Positions 21,642 through 31,241 are shown, counted from the first letter of the stretch. The stretch is 32,272 nt of DNA from Gallionellales bacterium RIFCSPLOWO2_02_FULL_57_47 (GCA_001801175.1 MGWZ01000010.1:8340-40611); one strand, 5' to 3'. Notes: generated from the letters alone by a model not told the origin. Numbers and translations are program-made.

Positions 21642-24600
21642 TCAATAGAAACGGAACGTATAAAACAGATCCAGTGCATCCTCAATACCGGTGCGCGTGA
21701 CGATCGAGATGCGCGGAGTCAGGGCGTAGGTGAATTTGGTCACTCCGCCGACTTTGGACAGGCCTTGCTCATAGCTGATGCGTGCTCGCGCAGACAACCG
21801 TTTGCCGACAGTTACTTTACTGGTCGTCTGTGAATCTGCTCCGGTTTGCTGGCTCAGGGAAATCTCATCCACCCCGAGTGCGCGGCCAAATTGCCCGCCG
21901 GACTGCCCGGCGAAAATGCTGCCGGCAGCCGCCATCAGCAAGGCAGAATCGACATCGCCGCTCTCCGGCACGCGCCCCAGTACGATCCAGGACAATTTTT
22001 CCCCGTCCGGTACGTTGGGCGTGGATACCAAACGCACTGATGGGTGACGCACCGTGCCGGTTACTTCAACCCCCGCCTCGACTTCCAGTCCCTTGCGCAG
22101 GGCGAGAATATTCAACCCCGGATCATCCAGCGTCCCCTGAAAATTCACCATACCCCGTTCCACCTGCAGGCGCTGCCCATAGGCATCGAATACCGCTTCC
22201 TGCGCCGCAATGATGCCGGTCACCCGCAATGATTCGCCGGGCTGTTTGCGCACCTTGAGCTGGCCGGCCAGACGTCCCTCCAGCCCCGATGCACGCAGAT
22301 AGAAGCGGTCACCCAGATCCAGGGTGGCATTGACCGCAATCTGCGGCCCTGCGCGGCTGACCCGATCCTGTCCGATGATGTGCACATCATCGGACAGGAT
22401 CGGGCGATCGCTGACCTTCTGACTGATGAGGCCGGCATCGGCACGGATGTTGCCATCCAGCATCAGCAATCTATTTGCATAACGGGCTTGCCCCGTGCCG
22501 GAGGCAATGATCCAGCGATCGGTGCTTTGCGCCAGTGGCAAGCGTTCCGCGGTGATTTGCAGGTCGCCCCTGCTGCCATCCAGGTCAATCCGCCCGCTCG
22601 CGCTCAACTGTCCGGCGCCGGCTGGCAAGCTGTAGCCTGCGAACAGCTTGTCGCGCGGTGACGGCAGATAGGGCACGGTGAAGGCAAGGCGATCGAGATA
22701 AAACATATCGGACTCGAAACGCGCTTTCAGTTTGCCCTGCTCCAGGCGGATTCCCTGATCCAGCAAACCCAGGATCAATGCGTCACCCTGCGCCTCGCCC
22801 TGCAGGCGCGGGGACCGGATAGTGCCGGCCAGCATGGCGTCAAAATTCAGCTGACCGCCGCTTTGCAGGTTGCTGTGCAGCATCGGCCCGAGCCAGGACA
22901 AATCATCCGAGTGCAGTCGCAGTTGCCCGGCAAGCGGCGCATCCAGCAGGATCGTCCAGCCGGTATCGGTGCGCGTCAGCGGCACACTGGCTTGCGCGGT
23001 CAATTCACCCAGATGCTCGCCGCTGGCGTCCAGTCGCGCATGCAATTGATCCTGTTCCGCGCGCACAGACAGCTGCGCATCGCGCAATCCCAGCCGCAAA
23101 CCGGTATTGCCATCCACCACCCAGTCGCCGCTTTCGCGACGCACCTGGAACCGGCCCTGCAAGTGCTCATCCGCCGTCACTTCCCATTTTCCGCCAAGAC
23201 GCATGGAATCGAATGCACGCACGAAATCTGGCGTATCAGGCACGGATTTGTCTTGCTGCATGTTCACGGCACGCACCTTGAGTCCGCCAAAGTGCCCGGC
23301 GCTGTGCCAGCGTTGCGGCGTCCATTGTGTTTCTGAAAACCGGACGAGTCCGCCGCCGACAGCCACATCCGCCGTGCCGAGCCGGAAGATATCCTTGCTG
23401 AACGACAGCGGCGCAGCCGCTGTCAAGTTGAACGGCAACACACCCTGCGCTGCCAGCTCGTCAAGCGTACCGTTCCATTGCAGGGCTTGCCAGCCCTGTG
23501 CAGGATCGCTCAAGCCGCCATTCGCCTTCAGGGTCAATTCGCCGAGTGCTTCGCCGCCTTGCGCGATGCTGGCGGATGCGCGCACGCTGTGCTGCACTCT
23601 GCTGCCGTGCAGCTCGACACTGGCTTCAGGCATATTCAGCGTACCGGTGCCGCGATAACCCTTCAAACCCAGATTCAATTGCATCGACGCTGATGCCAGA
23701 TCCCCGGTCGCATCCAGTGCAGCGATGCTCTGCCCGCCGGGCAGCGATAGCTGCCTACCCTGCGCGGAGAACTTCAGCCTCGGCTCCGCCAGGCTTCCGG
23801 ACAGATCGGCACGCCCCACAAGCTGTCCGCCCAGTCCGTTGCCAAACCGGGCCAGATCAGGCGCATCCAGCATCAGTTGCACACTGTCCGAACCGGTGCC
23901 ATGCGCGATGTTGAGGTTGAGGCGATTGTCACCGAGGCGCACTTCAAGCGCTGCCGTGGCACGCTGCATACCGGCAAAATCCAGGTGGCCATTGCCGCTG
24001 ATGTCGTGCTGCGCAAACTGGCTGCCGGACAGCGTGAACTGCAGCTTGCCTGCAACTTCCGGCAACAATGTGCCGGACACTTCCAGGCCGGCATTCAAAT
24101 CAGTCGGCGGGATGACGGCGAACTCGGACAGATCCAGACTGCGCAGCTGGCCGAAAAAACGAAAGCCGCGGCGGCGATCCAGCGCCAATTGTCCGTGCCC
24201 GCTGAGCACGGTCTTGCCGCGCGACAGGCGCATGCCGGACAATTCCACCCGGTTGCCGTGCCGTTCAAGTTCACCGTAGATATTCAGCGTGCCGTCGCTC
24301 AGCTCCACCACCGCGCGCTGATCGGCGCCCTCACCGTCAAGCTTGATGTCGCCCTGCAAATGCGTGCTTGTCAGGCGAGTATCCAACACGGCGGGATCAA
24401 GCCGGTGTACTTTCAGTTGCGCGCTCAACTTGCCCTGTTCCGCCTCCCAGGACGCCACTCCGGAGATCTGACCGCCATTCGGCAAACGCGCATCCAATTG
24501 CAGCAATTGCCAACGTGAAGCGGACAATCGCACCTGCGACTTCACCCCGAGCAATGGCAAGCCGTTTCTGTCCAGCGGTGCCGCATGCGCGTTGCGCACC

Positions 24601-25523
24601 TGCATGGTTCCTTCCAGTGCTCCGCCTGGCAGGCCATGGAGATCGGCGCTGCCCGAAAGAACCGCAGAAGGCGCACCGTCGAACAGCCGTCGCGCATCGA
24701 TCCCGCTGAAAGCGACCTGAAGACGGCTGACCGGAATATCTTCAAGCGGAGCGAGTCGCACCGTTCCGTTGACGCTTACCCCCGCACCGTTGCCGGAAAA
24801 ACTGACGCCGGTGTTTTGCAGATCGCCTCCGGCTTCAGCGACGAAATGCGCGCGCTCTGATCTTCCTGGAAGCGGTACATCAGCATCGAGCGCGGCATGT
24901 GCCTTGACCGCATAGGGTTTGCTCAATGCGATTTCGCCGGAACCCGAGAAATCCCCGTGCTCCAGCGTGGCTTTCAACGCGTGCAACGCGAGGCGGCGAT
25001 CATCGGTTGTAAAGCGTGCTTCAACATCGCTCGCCGAAAAATCAGGCTCAGCGCCTTCCGGGTGCCCGGCCAGGAGCGCTTCGGAGCTGCTGAACACGCG
25101 AAGTGAATCGATCTTCAGCAGAAGCACATTCGTGCCGAATGGCAATCCCAGACTGTCCGGCAAAACGATCGGGGTGCCGGTTGGCGAGGAGAGCAGCTCG
25201 GCATGTCGCACGCCCAGTTGCAGCACCTTCAGCTCGCCACGCAGCAATGCGGCAGGCTGCCATTGCAGTTGCACACCCTGCAAGGTGATGCGCCACCCAT
25301 CGCCACGCAACACAAGTTGCTGCAGGCCGAATGCATCCAGCAACGAGCCGCTGATTCCCTTTGTGCTGAAACTGCCGCCGCTCCGGCGTTCGACTACACC
25401 GGCCAGCCATTTCAGGCCGGACTCGGAAGCAACCAGCCAGCCTCCTCCTCCCGCCAGAATCAGGCAGGGCGTCAGCGCGATGAGCAGCCATCTGTAGCGG
25501 CGTGGCTTGGTAGCGCGCCCCAT
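21642..25523 (-). CDS. tamB: Translocation and assembly module protein TamB
   Basis: Large AsmA-like protein of 1293 residues, anchored in the inner membrane and spanning the periplasm to the Omp85 protein TamA. It helps outer-membrane protein assembly and lipid transport to the outer membrane. One N-terminal transmembrane segment (about 12-31) is followed by a very long region of repeated short beta strands. The conserved TamB C-terminal domain (roughly from 950) includes GDRFYLRASGLEGRLAGQL and RLSARARISYEQGLSKV, and ends FYTFRFY. E. coli TamB is 1259 residues. Its ATG overlaps the tamA stop (TGATG), the usual tamA-tamB coupling. A 44-base perfect palindrome lies within the C-terminal domain coding sequence (codons 1040-1055). 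Identification is secure. Confidence 0.95.
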   Translation of the reverse strand: MGRATKPRRYRWLLIALTPCLILAGGGGWLVASESGLKWLAGVVERRSGGSFSTKGISGSLLDAFGLQQLVLRGDGWRITLQGVQLQWQPAALLRGELKVLQLGVRHAELLSSPTGTPIVLPDSLGLPFGTNVLLLKIDSLRVFSSSEALLAGHPEGAEPDFSASDVEARFTTDDRRLALHALKATLEHGDFSGSGEIALSKPYAVKAHAALDADVPLPGRSERAHFVAEAGGDLQNTGVSFSGNGAGVSVNGTVRLAPLEDIPVSRLQVAFSGIDARRLFDGAPSAVLSGSADLHGLPGGALEGTMQVRNAHAAPLDRNGLPLLGVKSQVRLSASRWQLLQLDARLPNGGQISGVASWEAEQGKLSAQLKVHRLDPAVLDTRLTSTHLQGDIKLDGEGADQRAVVELSDGTLNIYGELERHGNRVELSGMRLSRGKTVLSGHGQLALDRRRGFRFFGQLRSLDLSEFAVIPPTDLNAGLEVSGTLLPEVAGKLQFTLSGSQFAQHDISGNGHLDFAGMQRATAALEVRLGDNRLNLNIAHGTGSDSVQLMLDAPDLARFGNGLGGQLVGRADLSGSLAEPRLKFSAQGRQLSLPGGQSIAALDATGDLASASMQLNLGLKGYRGTGTLNMPEASVELHGSRVQHSVRASASIAQGGEALGELTLKANGGLSDPAQGWQALQWNGTLDELAAQGVLPFNLTAAAPLSFSKDIFRLGTADVAVGGGLVRFSETQWTPQRWHSAGHFGGLKVRAVNMQQDKSVPDTPDFVRAFDSMRLGGKWEVTADEHLQGRFQVRRESGDWVVDGNTGLRLGLRDAQLSVRAEQDQLHARLDASGEHLGELTAQASVPLTRTDTGWTILLDAPLAGQLRLHSDDLSWLGPMLHSNLQSGGQLNFDAMLAGTIRSPRLQGEAQGDALILGLLDQGIRLEQGKLKARFESDMFYLDRLAFTVPYLPSPRDKLFAGYSLPAGAGQLSASGRIDLDGSRGDLQITAERLPLAQSTDRWIIASGTGQARYANRLLMLDGNIRADAGLISQKVSDRPILSDDVHIIGQDRVSRAGPQIAVNATLDLGDRFYLRASGLEGRLAGQLKVRKQPGESLRVTGIIAAQEAVFDAYGQRLQVERGMVNFQGTLDDPGLNILALRKGLEVEAGVEVTGTVRHPSVRLVSTPNVPDGEKLSWIVLGRVPESGDVDSALLMAAAGSIFAGQSGGQFGRALGVDEISLSQQTGADSQTTSKVTVGKRLSARARISYEQGLSKVGGVTKFTYALTPRISIVTRTGIEDALDLFYTFRFY
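22361..22404. repeat. 44-base perfect palindrome inside tamB
   Basis: The half-site beginning cccgatcctgtccgatgatg at 22361 is mirrored exactly by its reverse complement up to 22404, with no loop and no mismatch. Both strands therefore read HIIGQDR in one frame. It stays in the tamB reading frame and interrupts nothing. The first bases outside do not pair, so the ends are sharp. Confidence 0.95.
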
Positions 25524-27418
25524 CAGAACGCCACCGCGATCGAAAAGTGAAAGCGAGAGCCAGGCTGACCCTTGCCGCGTGCCAGATCGAGCGCCAGCGG
25601 TCCTACCGGGCTACGCCAGCGCGCGCCTGTACCGTAACCCTGCGACACTCGCAGGTCGGGAGCCACATCGGCCGCCCCGCCGGCATCGCCGAACAACGCG
25701 CCCCCCCAATTGCCGAACCAATGGGTGTATTCGACGCTGCCGGTAGCCATCACCCGTCCGCCTACCACCGCACCACCTTCATGAAAGCCCAGACTCTGGT
25801 AAGCGAAACCGCGCACGGTCTGCGTGCCGCCGACGCGGAACAGGTATTCCTGCGGGATGCCGAGCCGGGTGGTGGCTGCGGTGTAACCCCCCTCGATGCG
25901 CAGCGAGACCACGTCGCGCTCGCCCAGGGGAACCCAGACCTGGTGACGCAAATAACTGCGCGCAAAGTCCTGATCCGATAGCAGCGATTTGCTCGCCCCG
26001 CCCAGCTTCAGCTCGGTCAATGCACCCGACATCGGGAACAACGGATTGTCCACAGTGCGCCGAATCAGGAACGTATCCAGCACCAGGGCCTGATCGGTCT
26101 CGCGTATCCCGCCCTGCGGCAACCGCCGTTCCTGTTGCCAGTTGAGGCCGATGCCGGTTTCGATGCCGAACAGGGTGCGGCTGCGCGTCACGCCGAATTT
26201 GTCGCGCATGGTTTCCAGACCCTGTATCTGCGTTCTTTCTTCGCTGGCCTTCCAGGTCAGGTGGTAACCAAGCGGATCGGGGTTGGTAGCCAGCCCTGCC
26301 GAAACAGTCTGGCGGTTCTGTTCCAGGACCACCGCGCTGTTCAGTGTCCATGCCTGGTTCAGAAAGTTGTAGCTCTGGTAATTGAGCTCGTTGCGCACAC
26401 CGTTGTTGGTGCTGTAGCCGATACCCACAGCAATCTTGCGCGATTGTGCTTCGACGACCTGCACCTCGACCGGCGCTGTCACCGCAGCCTGGTTGGTATC
26501 CGCACGAGTGGCTTCCGGTACGGTATCAAGATTGACGATCACCAGGCTGAATTGCGGCAGGTTCTGCAACTGCGTCTGGAAGGACAGCAGCAGGTCGCGC
26601 TGGTATGGCTGGCCATACCTGAAAGTGGCATAACGGCTGACCAGCAATTCTTCATAGCGCTCCAGGCCGCTCACCCGCAATTCCCCGAACAGAAATCGCG
26701 GACCGGAATCCACCACGACATGCAGACGTGCGCCGGCATTGGCCGGGTCCACCTGTGCGGAGCTTTCCACCAACCGGGCGGCGGCATAATCCTGGCGCGC
26801 CACCTGCGCAAGGAAATTCGCTTTTGCTTCATCCCATGCAGCCGACCGGAACGGCGCACCCGATTGCAAAGACCAGGCCGCGCGCAGTTGTAGCACGCGC
26901 TTGTTGCGCTGAACTTCCGGCAGCGACAGATCGCCGCGAAATTCGATATTCACTTCCGTAACCAGGGTTCGCGGCCCCGTAATCACTTCCAGCTCCAGCA
27001 CGCCCGTCCGCGAGACCGCGCGCAATACTGCTTCGCCGGAGAAAAAGCCCTCGGTCGCCAGCAACTCCGGGATTTCACGTTGCGCGCGGCGCATGAAGAC
27101 AGCGCGCTCGTTTTCATCCTTGAGCAGTTCCTTCGGCAGCACGAAATGTTGGGCAAGCACTTCGCGTACCGCTTCAGGCGCAATCAGATTGACCGGAGAA
27201 ATACTGCCGCCCCTGGCCAGCACCGGATTCGGCTGGCTCAAGCATCCGCAAAACATCGCCAGCATGCACGCCCGCACCGGCGTTCCACGAATTCGCGCAA
27301 TGATTGCCGGTAAGCGTTTTGTTCTTCCGGGGAGTTGTGTATAACGGCGGCGCAGTGACGCATCCGTCCAACCGGACAGGATTTTCTTGTTCCGCACACC
27401 TGTCAACGCCAGCCACAT
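25523..27418 (-). CDS. tamA: Translocation and assembly module outer-membrane protein TamA (Omp85 family)
   Basis: Outer-membrane beta-barrel of the Omp85 family that pairs with TamB. The N-terminal half carries POTRA-type domains (about 75-330), and the C-terminal half a 16-strand barrel. The lid-lock motif is GGTQTVRGF, with V535 starting VRGF. The last strand ends in FHFSIAVAF with the terminal aromatic residue typical of outer-membrane proteins. E. coli TamA is 577 residues; this one is about 631 from the ATG at 27418, chosen because GGTGGGG lies just upstream (the frame opens at 27430). The extra length is N-terminal. The hydrophobic stretch ACMLAMFCGCLS near residue 55, followed by VLARG, may be the real signal peptide, implying a later start. 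It is coupled to tamB by overlap and divergent from the plus-strand glgP. Confidence 0.92.
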   Translation of the reverse strand: MWLALTGVRNKKILSGWTDASLRRRYTQLPGRTKRLPAIIARIRGTPVRACMLAMFCGCLSQPNPVLARGGSISPVNLIAPEAVREVLAQHFVLPKELLKDENERAVFMRRAQREIPELLATEGFFSGEAVLRAVSRTGVLELEVITGPRTLVTEVNIEFRGDLSLPEVQRNKRVLQLRAAWSLQSGAPFRSAAWDEAKANFLAQVARQDYAAARLVESSAQVDPANAGARLHVVVDSGPRFLFGELRVSGLERYEELLVSRYATFRYGQPYQRDLLLSFQTQLQNLPQFSLVIVNLDTVPEATRADTNQAAVTAPVEVQVVEAQSRKIAVGIGYSTNNGVRNELNYQSYNFLNQAWTLNSAVVLEQNRQTVSAGLATNPDPLGYHLTWKASEERTQIQGLETMRDKFGVTRSRTLFGIETGIGLNWQQERRLPQGGIRETDQALVLDTFLIRRTVDNPLFPMSGALTELKLGGASKSLLSDQDFARSYLRHQVWVPLGERDVVSLRIEGGYTAATTRLGIPQEYLFRVGGTQTVRGFAYQSLGFHEGGAVVGGRVMATGSVEYTHWFGNWGGALFGDAGGAADVAPDLRVSQGYGTGARWRSPVGPLALDLARGKGQPGSRFHFSIAVAF

Positions 27419-27607
27419 AGACCCCACCAAGAAATAAATCCGGCCGCTTGCCGGCTGCAGAACCGCGTCGCGGCTGTCAGACCGGTAACGGTCAAATTAT
27501 ATGCCTTACTTCACCGATGCAAACGATAAGTGACTCTGCCCCGCTTGCCCAGGCAACCCGGATGCATCCGTGCTCTGATTATTTAGCAGGACATCGGCAG
27601 AAATCTT

Positions 27608-27632
27608 TATACTACCGGCTCACAGAGGAGGA
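27608..27632 (+). promoter_or_regulatory. Candidate -10 box and strong ribosome binding site of glgP
   Basis: TATACT (27608-27613) is a good -10 match, but no convincing -35 lies 16-18 bases upstream. GAGGAGGA (27625-27632) is a strong Shine-Dalgarno six bases before the ATG at 27639, which settles the start. The remaining divergent gap from 27419 shows no other clear signal. Confidence 0.4.
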
Positions 27633-27638
27633 AGTGAT

Positions 27639-30110
27639 ATGTCAGAAACGCCGAATCATGACCCTTATGAACCGATCGATTTCAAAACAAGTGCGGTCAA
27701 ACAATCCCTGGCCAATCACCTCGTTTTTTCCGTAGGCAAAGATCCCATCACCGCCACTGACCGCGACTGGTTCTTCACGCTCGCCCACGTCGTCCGCGAA
27801 CGCCTGGTCAAACGCTGGATGGAAACCATGCGCCGCTACTACATCAACGATTCCAAACGGGTGTACTACCTCTCGATGGAATTCCTCATCGGGCGCAGCC
27901 TGGTGAACAGCGTGCTCAACATCGGCTTTGCCGAGGAAGTTCGCCAGGCTTGTATCGAAGCGGGCCTCGACCTGGACAAGATCACCGAGCTGGAGTTCGA
28001 TGCCGCGCTCGGCAATGGCGGGCTTGGCAGGCTGGCTGCCTGCTTCCTGGACTCGATGGCGACCATCGGCCTGCCCGGCTACGGCATGGGTATCCGCTAT
28101 GAATATGGCATGTTCAACCAGAAAATCGAAGACGGTTGGCAGGTGGAGCATCCGGACAACTGGCTGCGCTACGGCAACCCGTGGGAATTTCCCCGCCCGG
28201 AAGTGCTCTTTCCGGTGAAGTTTCATGGCCGCGTGGTGCAATACAGCAACGAGCACGGCAAAATACATCATCATTGGATAGAATCAGACGATGTGATGGC
28301 GATGGCCTATGACACGCCGGTGCCGGGGTATGGGCTCAACACCGTCAACAACATGCGCCTGTGGTCAGCCAAGGCCTCGCGCGATTTCGATCTCAAATAT
28401 TTCAACGAGGGCAACTACATCAAGGCGGTCGAGGACAAGAACGAATCGGAAAACCTCTCCAAGGTGCTCTACCCCAACGACACCACCGCGATGGGCCGCG
28501 AACTGCGCCTCAAGCAGCAGTATTTTTTTGTCAGTGCCTCGCTGCAGGATATTCTTTACCGCTTCAGCAAATACCATCAATCCTTCGACGAACTGCCGGA
28601 CAAGGTGGCGATCCAGCTCAACGACACTCACCCGTCCATCGCCATCCCGGAACTGATGCGCCTGCTGGTGGATATCCACCATCTGGAGTGGGAGCACGCG
28701 TGGAGCATCACCACGCGCACCTTCTCCTACACCAACCACACGCTGATGCCGGAAGCGCTGGAGACCTGGCCGGTAGCCCTGTTTGAATCCATCCTGCCGC
28801 GCCACCTGCAGATCATTTACGAAATCAACCAGCGCTTTCTGCTTGAAGTCATGCATCATTCCCCCGGTGACAACGAACTGCTCAAACGCATGTCCATCAT
28901 CGACGAGACACGCGGCCGCCGCGTGCGCATGGCGCATCTGGCCATCGTCGGCAGCCATCATGTCAACGGCGTGGCGCAGCTTCATTCACAATTGATGAAG
29001 ACCACGATCTTCTCCGATTTTGACCGGTACTTTCCCGGCAAGCTCATCAACATCACCAACGGCATCACCCCGCGCCTGTGGCTGAACCAGTCCAATCCGG
29101 GACTGGCCGGCCTGATCACCGGGCACATCGGCAAAGGCTGGATCACCGACCTGTCGCAGCTTCGCCAGTTGTCCGGGCTGGCCGATGATCCATCGTTCCA
29201 GGCCGAGTTCCGCGCCGTGAAACGTGCCAACAAGGTGCGGCTGGCCGAACTGGTCAAGAACAGACTTTCTCTGCAAATCGACCCGGACAGCCTGTTCGAT
29301 GTCCAGGTCAAGCGCATCCACGAATACAAGCGCCAGCTTCTCAACCTGCTCCACGTCATCACGCTGTATAACCGCATCCGCACCAACCCGGCCCTGGATG
29401 TCGTGCCGCGCACCGTGATCATTTCCGGCAAGGCAGCGCCCGGCTATGTCACCGCCAAACTCATCATCAGGCTCGCCAACAGCATCGCCGACATCGTCGA
29501 CAACGACCCCGCCGTGCGCGGCCTGCTGAAACTGGTGTTCATCCCCAATTACGATGTCTCCACCGCCAGCATCATCATCCCGGCGGCAGACCTTTCGCAG
29601 CAGATCTCCACTGCCGGCACCGAGGCATCGGGCACCGGCAACATGAAGCTTGCCCTCAACGGCGCCCTGACCATCGGCACGCTCGATGGCGCCAATATCG
29701 AAATCATGGAAGAAGTGGGCGATGACAACATCTTCATCTTCGGGCTCGATGCGCGGGAAGTGGCCGCGCTGAAAAGCTCGGGCTACAACCCCTGGAATCA
29801 CTACCACGCCAACAACGAGCTTAAATGGGCGCTGGACATGATCGCCTCGGGCTATTTTTCGCCAGATCAGACTGACCGCTTCCAGCCGATATTCGACAGC
29901 CTGACGAATGGCGGAGACAGCTATCTGTTGCTGGCCGACTATGCCGCCTACATTGCCGCGCAGCAGCGGGTGGAAACGCTATACCGCGACCAGCAGCAAT
30001 GGACGCGCCGCGCCATCCTCAACGTTGCCGGCATGGGAAAATTCTCCAGCGACCGCACGATCAGCGAATATGCGGAAAAAATCTGGGGCGCGAAACCGGT
30101 GCTGAAATAG
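27639..30110 (+). CDS. glgP: Glycogen phosphorylase (classical GlgP/MalP type, GT35)
   Basis: Pyridoxal-phosphate enzyme that removes glucose-1-phosphate from the ends of glycogen or maltodextrins. The 823 residues are full length for the classical family. Characteristic segments are RVYYLSMEFLIGRSL, ALGNGGLGRLAACFLDS, the NDTHPSIAIPELMR region and FDVQVKRIHEYKRQLLN. The PLP motif EASGTGNMKLALNGALTIGT contains lysine K670. The ATG at 27639 has a strong GGAGGA ribosome binding site. It stands alone on the plus strand, divergent from tamA and converging on the Sel1 gene, so it is probably regulated apart from the minus-strand DUF3417-type phosphorylase. The two enzymes share a family but belong to different branches, so this is not a local duplication. 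Confidence 0.96.
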   Translation: MSETPNHDPYEPIDFKTSAVKQSLANHLVFSVGKDPITATDRDWFFTLAHVVRERLVKRWMETMRRYYINDSKRVYYLSMEFLIGRSLVNSVLNIGFAEEVRQACIEAGLDLDKITELEFDAALGNGGLGRLAACFLDSMATIGLPGYGMGIRYEYGMFNQKIEDGWQVEHPDNWLRYGNPWEFPRPEVLFPVKFHGRVVQYSNEHGKIHHHWIESDDVMAMAYDTPVPGYGLNTVNNMRLWSAKASRDFDLKYFNEGNYIKAVEDKNESENLSKVLYPNDTTAMGRELRLKQQYFFVSASLQDILYRFSKYHQSFDELPDKVAIQLNDTHPSIAIPELMRLLVDIHHLEWEHAWSITTRTFSYTNHTLMPEALETWPVALFESILPRHLQIIYEINQRFLLEVMHHSPGDNELLKRMSIIDETRGRRVRMAHLAIVGSHHVNGVAQLHSQLMKTTIFSDFDRYFPGKLINITNGITPRLWLNQSNPGLAGLITGHIGKGWITDLSQLRQLSGLADDPSFQAEFRAVKRANKVRLAELVKNRLSLQIDPDSLFDVQVKRIHEYKRQLLNLLHVITLYNRIRTNPALDVVPRTVIISGKAAPGYVTAKLIIRLANSIADIVDNDPAVRGLLKLVFIPNYDVSTASIIIPAADLSQQISTAGTEASGTGNMKLALNGALTIGTLDGANIEIMEEVGDDNIFIFGLDAREVAALKSSGYNPWNHYHANNELKWALDMIASGYFSPDQTDRFQPIFDSLTNGGDSYLLLADYAAYIAAQQRVETLYRDQQQWTRRAILNVAGMGKFSSDRTISEYAEKIWGAKPVLK

Positions 30111-30184
30111 CTGCCCAGATCCGCTTTCCCGCAGGCGGTACAGGGCCAGGGTGAGGGACGTTGAGTACAATGCCCCGGAAAGAA

Positions 30185-30208
30185 TCAGTGCGCGGCGACG
30201 CTCACTGA
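30185..30208. terminator. Weak hairpin between converging glgP and Sel1 genes
   Basis: tcagtg (30185-30190) pairs with cactga (30203-30208), and a further GC/GC step continues the stem. It overlaps the last codon of the Sel1 gene. No T-tract follows on either strand, so a terminator role is only possible. Confidence 0.25.
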
Positions 30209-30969
30209 CAGCCCCTGAAATTATGCGCTGCGCAGCTCCTGACGAGTTCCCGTGCTTTGGCGAGCTGGTCGGCCGTCATACCCCTGGCAAGGGCATCACG
30301 TTGTTGAATGCGTTGTTGAATGGCTGCTTTTCGTCTTAACGTGGACTGATCGCTGGCCGCAAGATTGAGCCACATGTACGCCAGCACGTCATCCTGCGCA
30401 ACACCTTCTCCCAGGAGGTACTTCCACGCGAGCTTTTCTTGCGCGAAGGCATTGCCCTGTTCTGCTGAAAGGCGATACCACTTCACCGCCTCTTTGAGAT
30501 CCTTGGGAACGCCCCTTCCATGGTCGTATTTCGCCCCAAGGTTGAGTTGCGCAAAAGCATCACCCTGTTCTGCGGCCAGACGCCACCACTTCATCGCTTC
30601 CATATTATCTTGAGAAACACCCAGTCCGATGTCATACATGGCCCCGAGTTTCCATTGGGCTCTGGCATTACCGTGTTCCGCTGCCAGTCGATACCACTTG
30701 AATGCTTCCCCGTAATCCTGGCGAACACCTCGTCCGACGTCATACATGGACCCAAGTATCAGCGGTGCTTCGGCATCACCGTGTTCCGCCATGGGCCTGT
30801 ATAAAATTGCGGCTGTCTGGTAGTCACCCTGTAAATAGGCTCGTCCCGCATCTGTCTGCAGGCTGGCGGCTGGCTCGACCTGGATGTCCGGCGATATGAC
30901 TATTGCGTGCCCGGTCAATGAAAACAAACACGCGCACACCATCAAAATGTCTTTTGGCAACCTTTGCAT
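30202..30969 (-). CDS. Exported Sel1-repeat protein
   Basis: Protein of 255 residues with a signal peptide (about 1-22, ending SLTGHA) and then solenoid repeats. A first TPR-like helix pair lies at 42-64. Four Sel1-like repeats of 36 residues follow at 66-101, 102-137, 138-173 and 174-209. Each follows the pattern AxAQxxLGxMYDxGxGVxQD, then A, KWYRLAAEQGN. The C-terminal 45 residues are helical and basic, ending in RSCAAHNFRGC. Such proteins act as periplasmic or cell-envelope scaffolds for protein contacts; the partner cannot be read here. AGGAC lies eight bases before the ATG. Its upstream region contains the 136-base inverted-repeat element, so any promoter must lie in or beyond it. Confidence 0.9.
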   Translation of the reverse strand: MQRLPKDILMVCACLFSLTGHAIVISPDIQVEPAASLQTDAGRAYLQGDYQTAAILYRPMAEHGDAEAPLILGSMYDVGRGVRQDYGEAFKWYRLAAEHGNARAQWKLGAMYDIGLGVSQDNMEAMKWWRLAAEQGDAFAQLNLGAKYDHGRGVPKDLKEAVKWYRLSAEQGNAFAQEKLAWKYLLGEGVAQDDVLAYMWLNLAASDQSTLRRKAAIQQRIQQRDALARGMTADQLAKARELVRSCAAHNFRGCQ

Positions 30970-30999
30970 TTTCTTCGTCCTTTCGTCGAGCTGGAACCT

Positions 31000-31135
31000 T
31001 AAGGAAGCTCTGATTAAGTCCTCCGTTCGTTGTGAGCCTGTCGAACCATGAATGGAGGGGGTAATCAGATAAACGGGTCAAGCGAACCACCCTTCGACAG
31101 GCTCAGGGCGTACGGACTTAATCAGAGCTGTCTTA
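31000..31135. repeat. MITE-like inverted-repeat element with REP-like cores
   Basis: Outer arms agctctgattaagtcc (31006-31021) and its exact reverse complement (31114-31129) are perfect over 16 bases and extend to about 22 with two mismatches (31000-31021 and 31114-31135). Inside, each half carries tgagcctgtcgaa (31033-31045) or its complement ttcgacaggctca (31093-31105). No transposase and no clear target duplication are visible. It fits a non-autonomous mobile element or a facing pair of REP-like repeats. Confidence 0.75.
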
Positions 31136-31241
31136 GCTAAAAGCTACGCCAATACCGCCGAAAAATCAATATGCCGAAATACTTATGCAGACCCTTCAGC
31201 ACACACCGCTGGCGGGCATCCACAGCGCAGCACTCAAAAGA

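Noticed and set aside
31000-31135. CRISPR array or complete insertion sequence
   Set aside because: The repeats are inverted, only one pair is present, there are no regular spacers, and no transposase frame lies inside.
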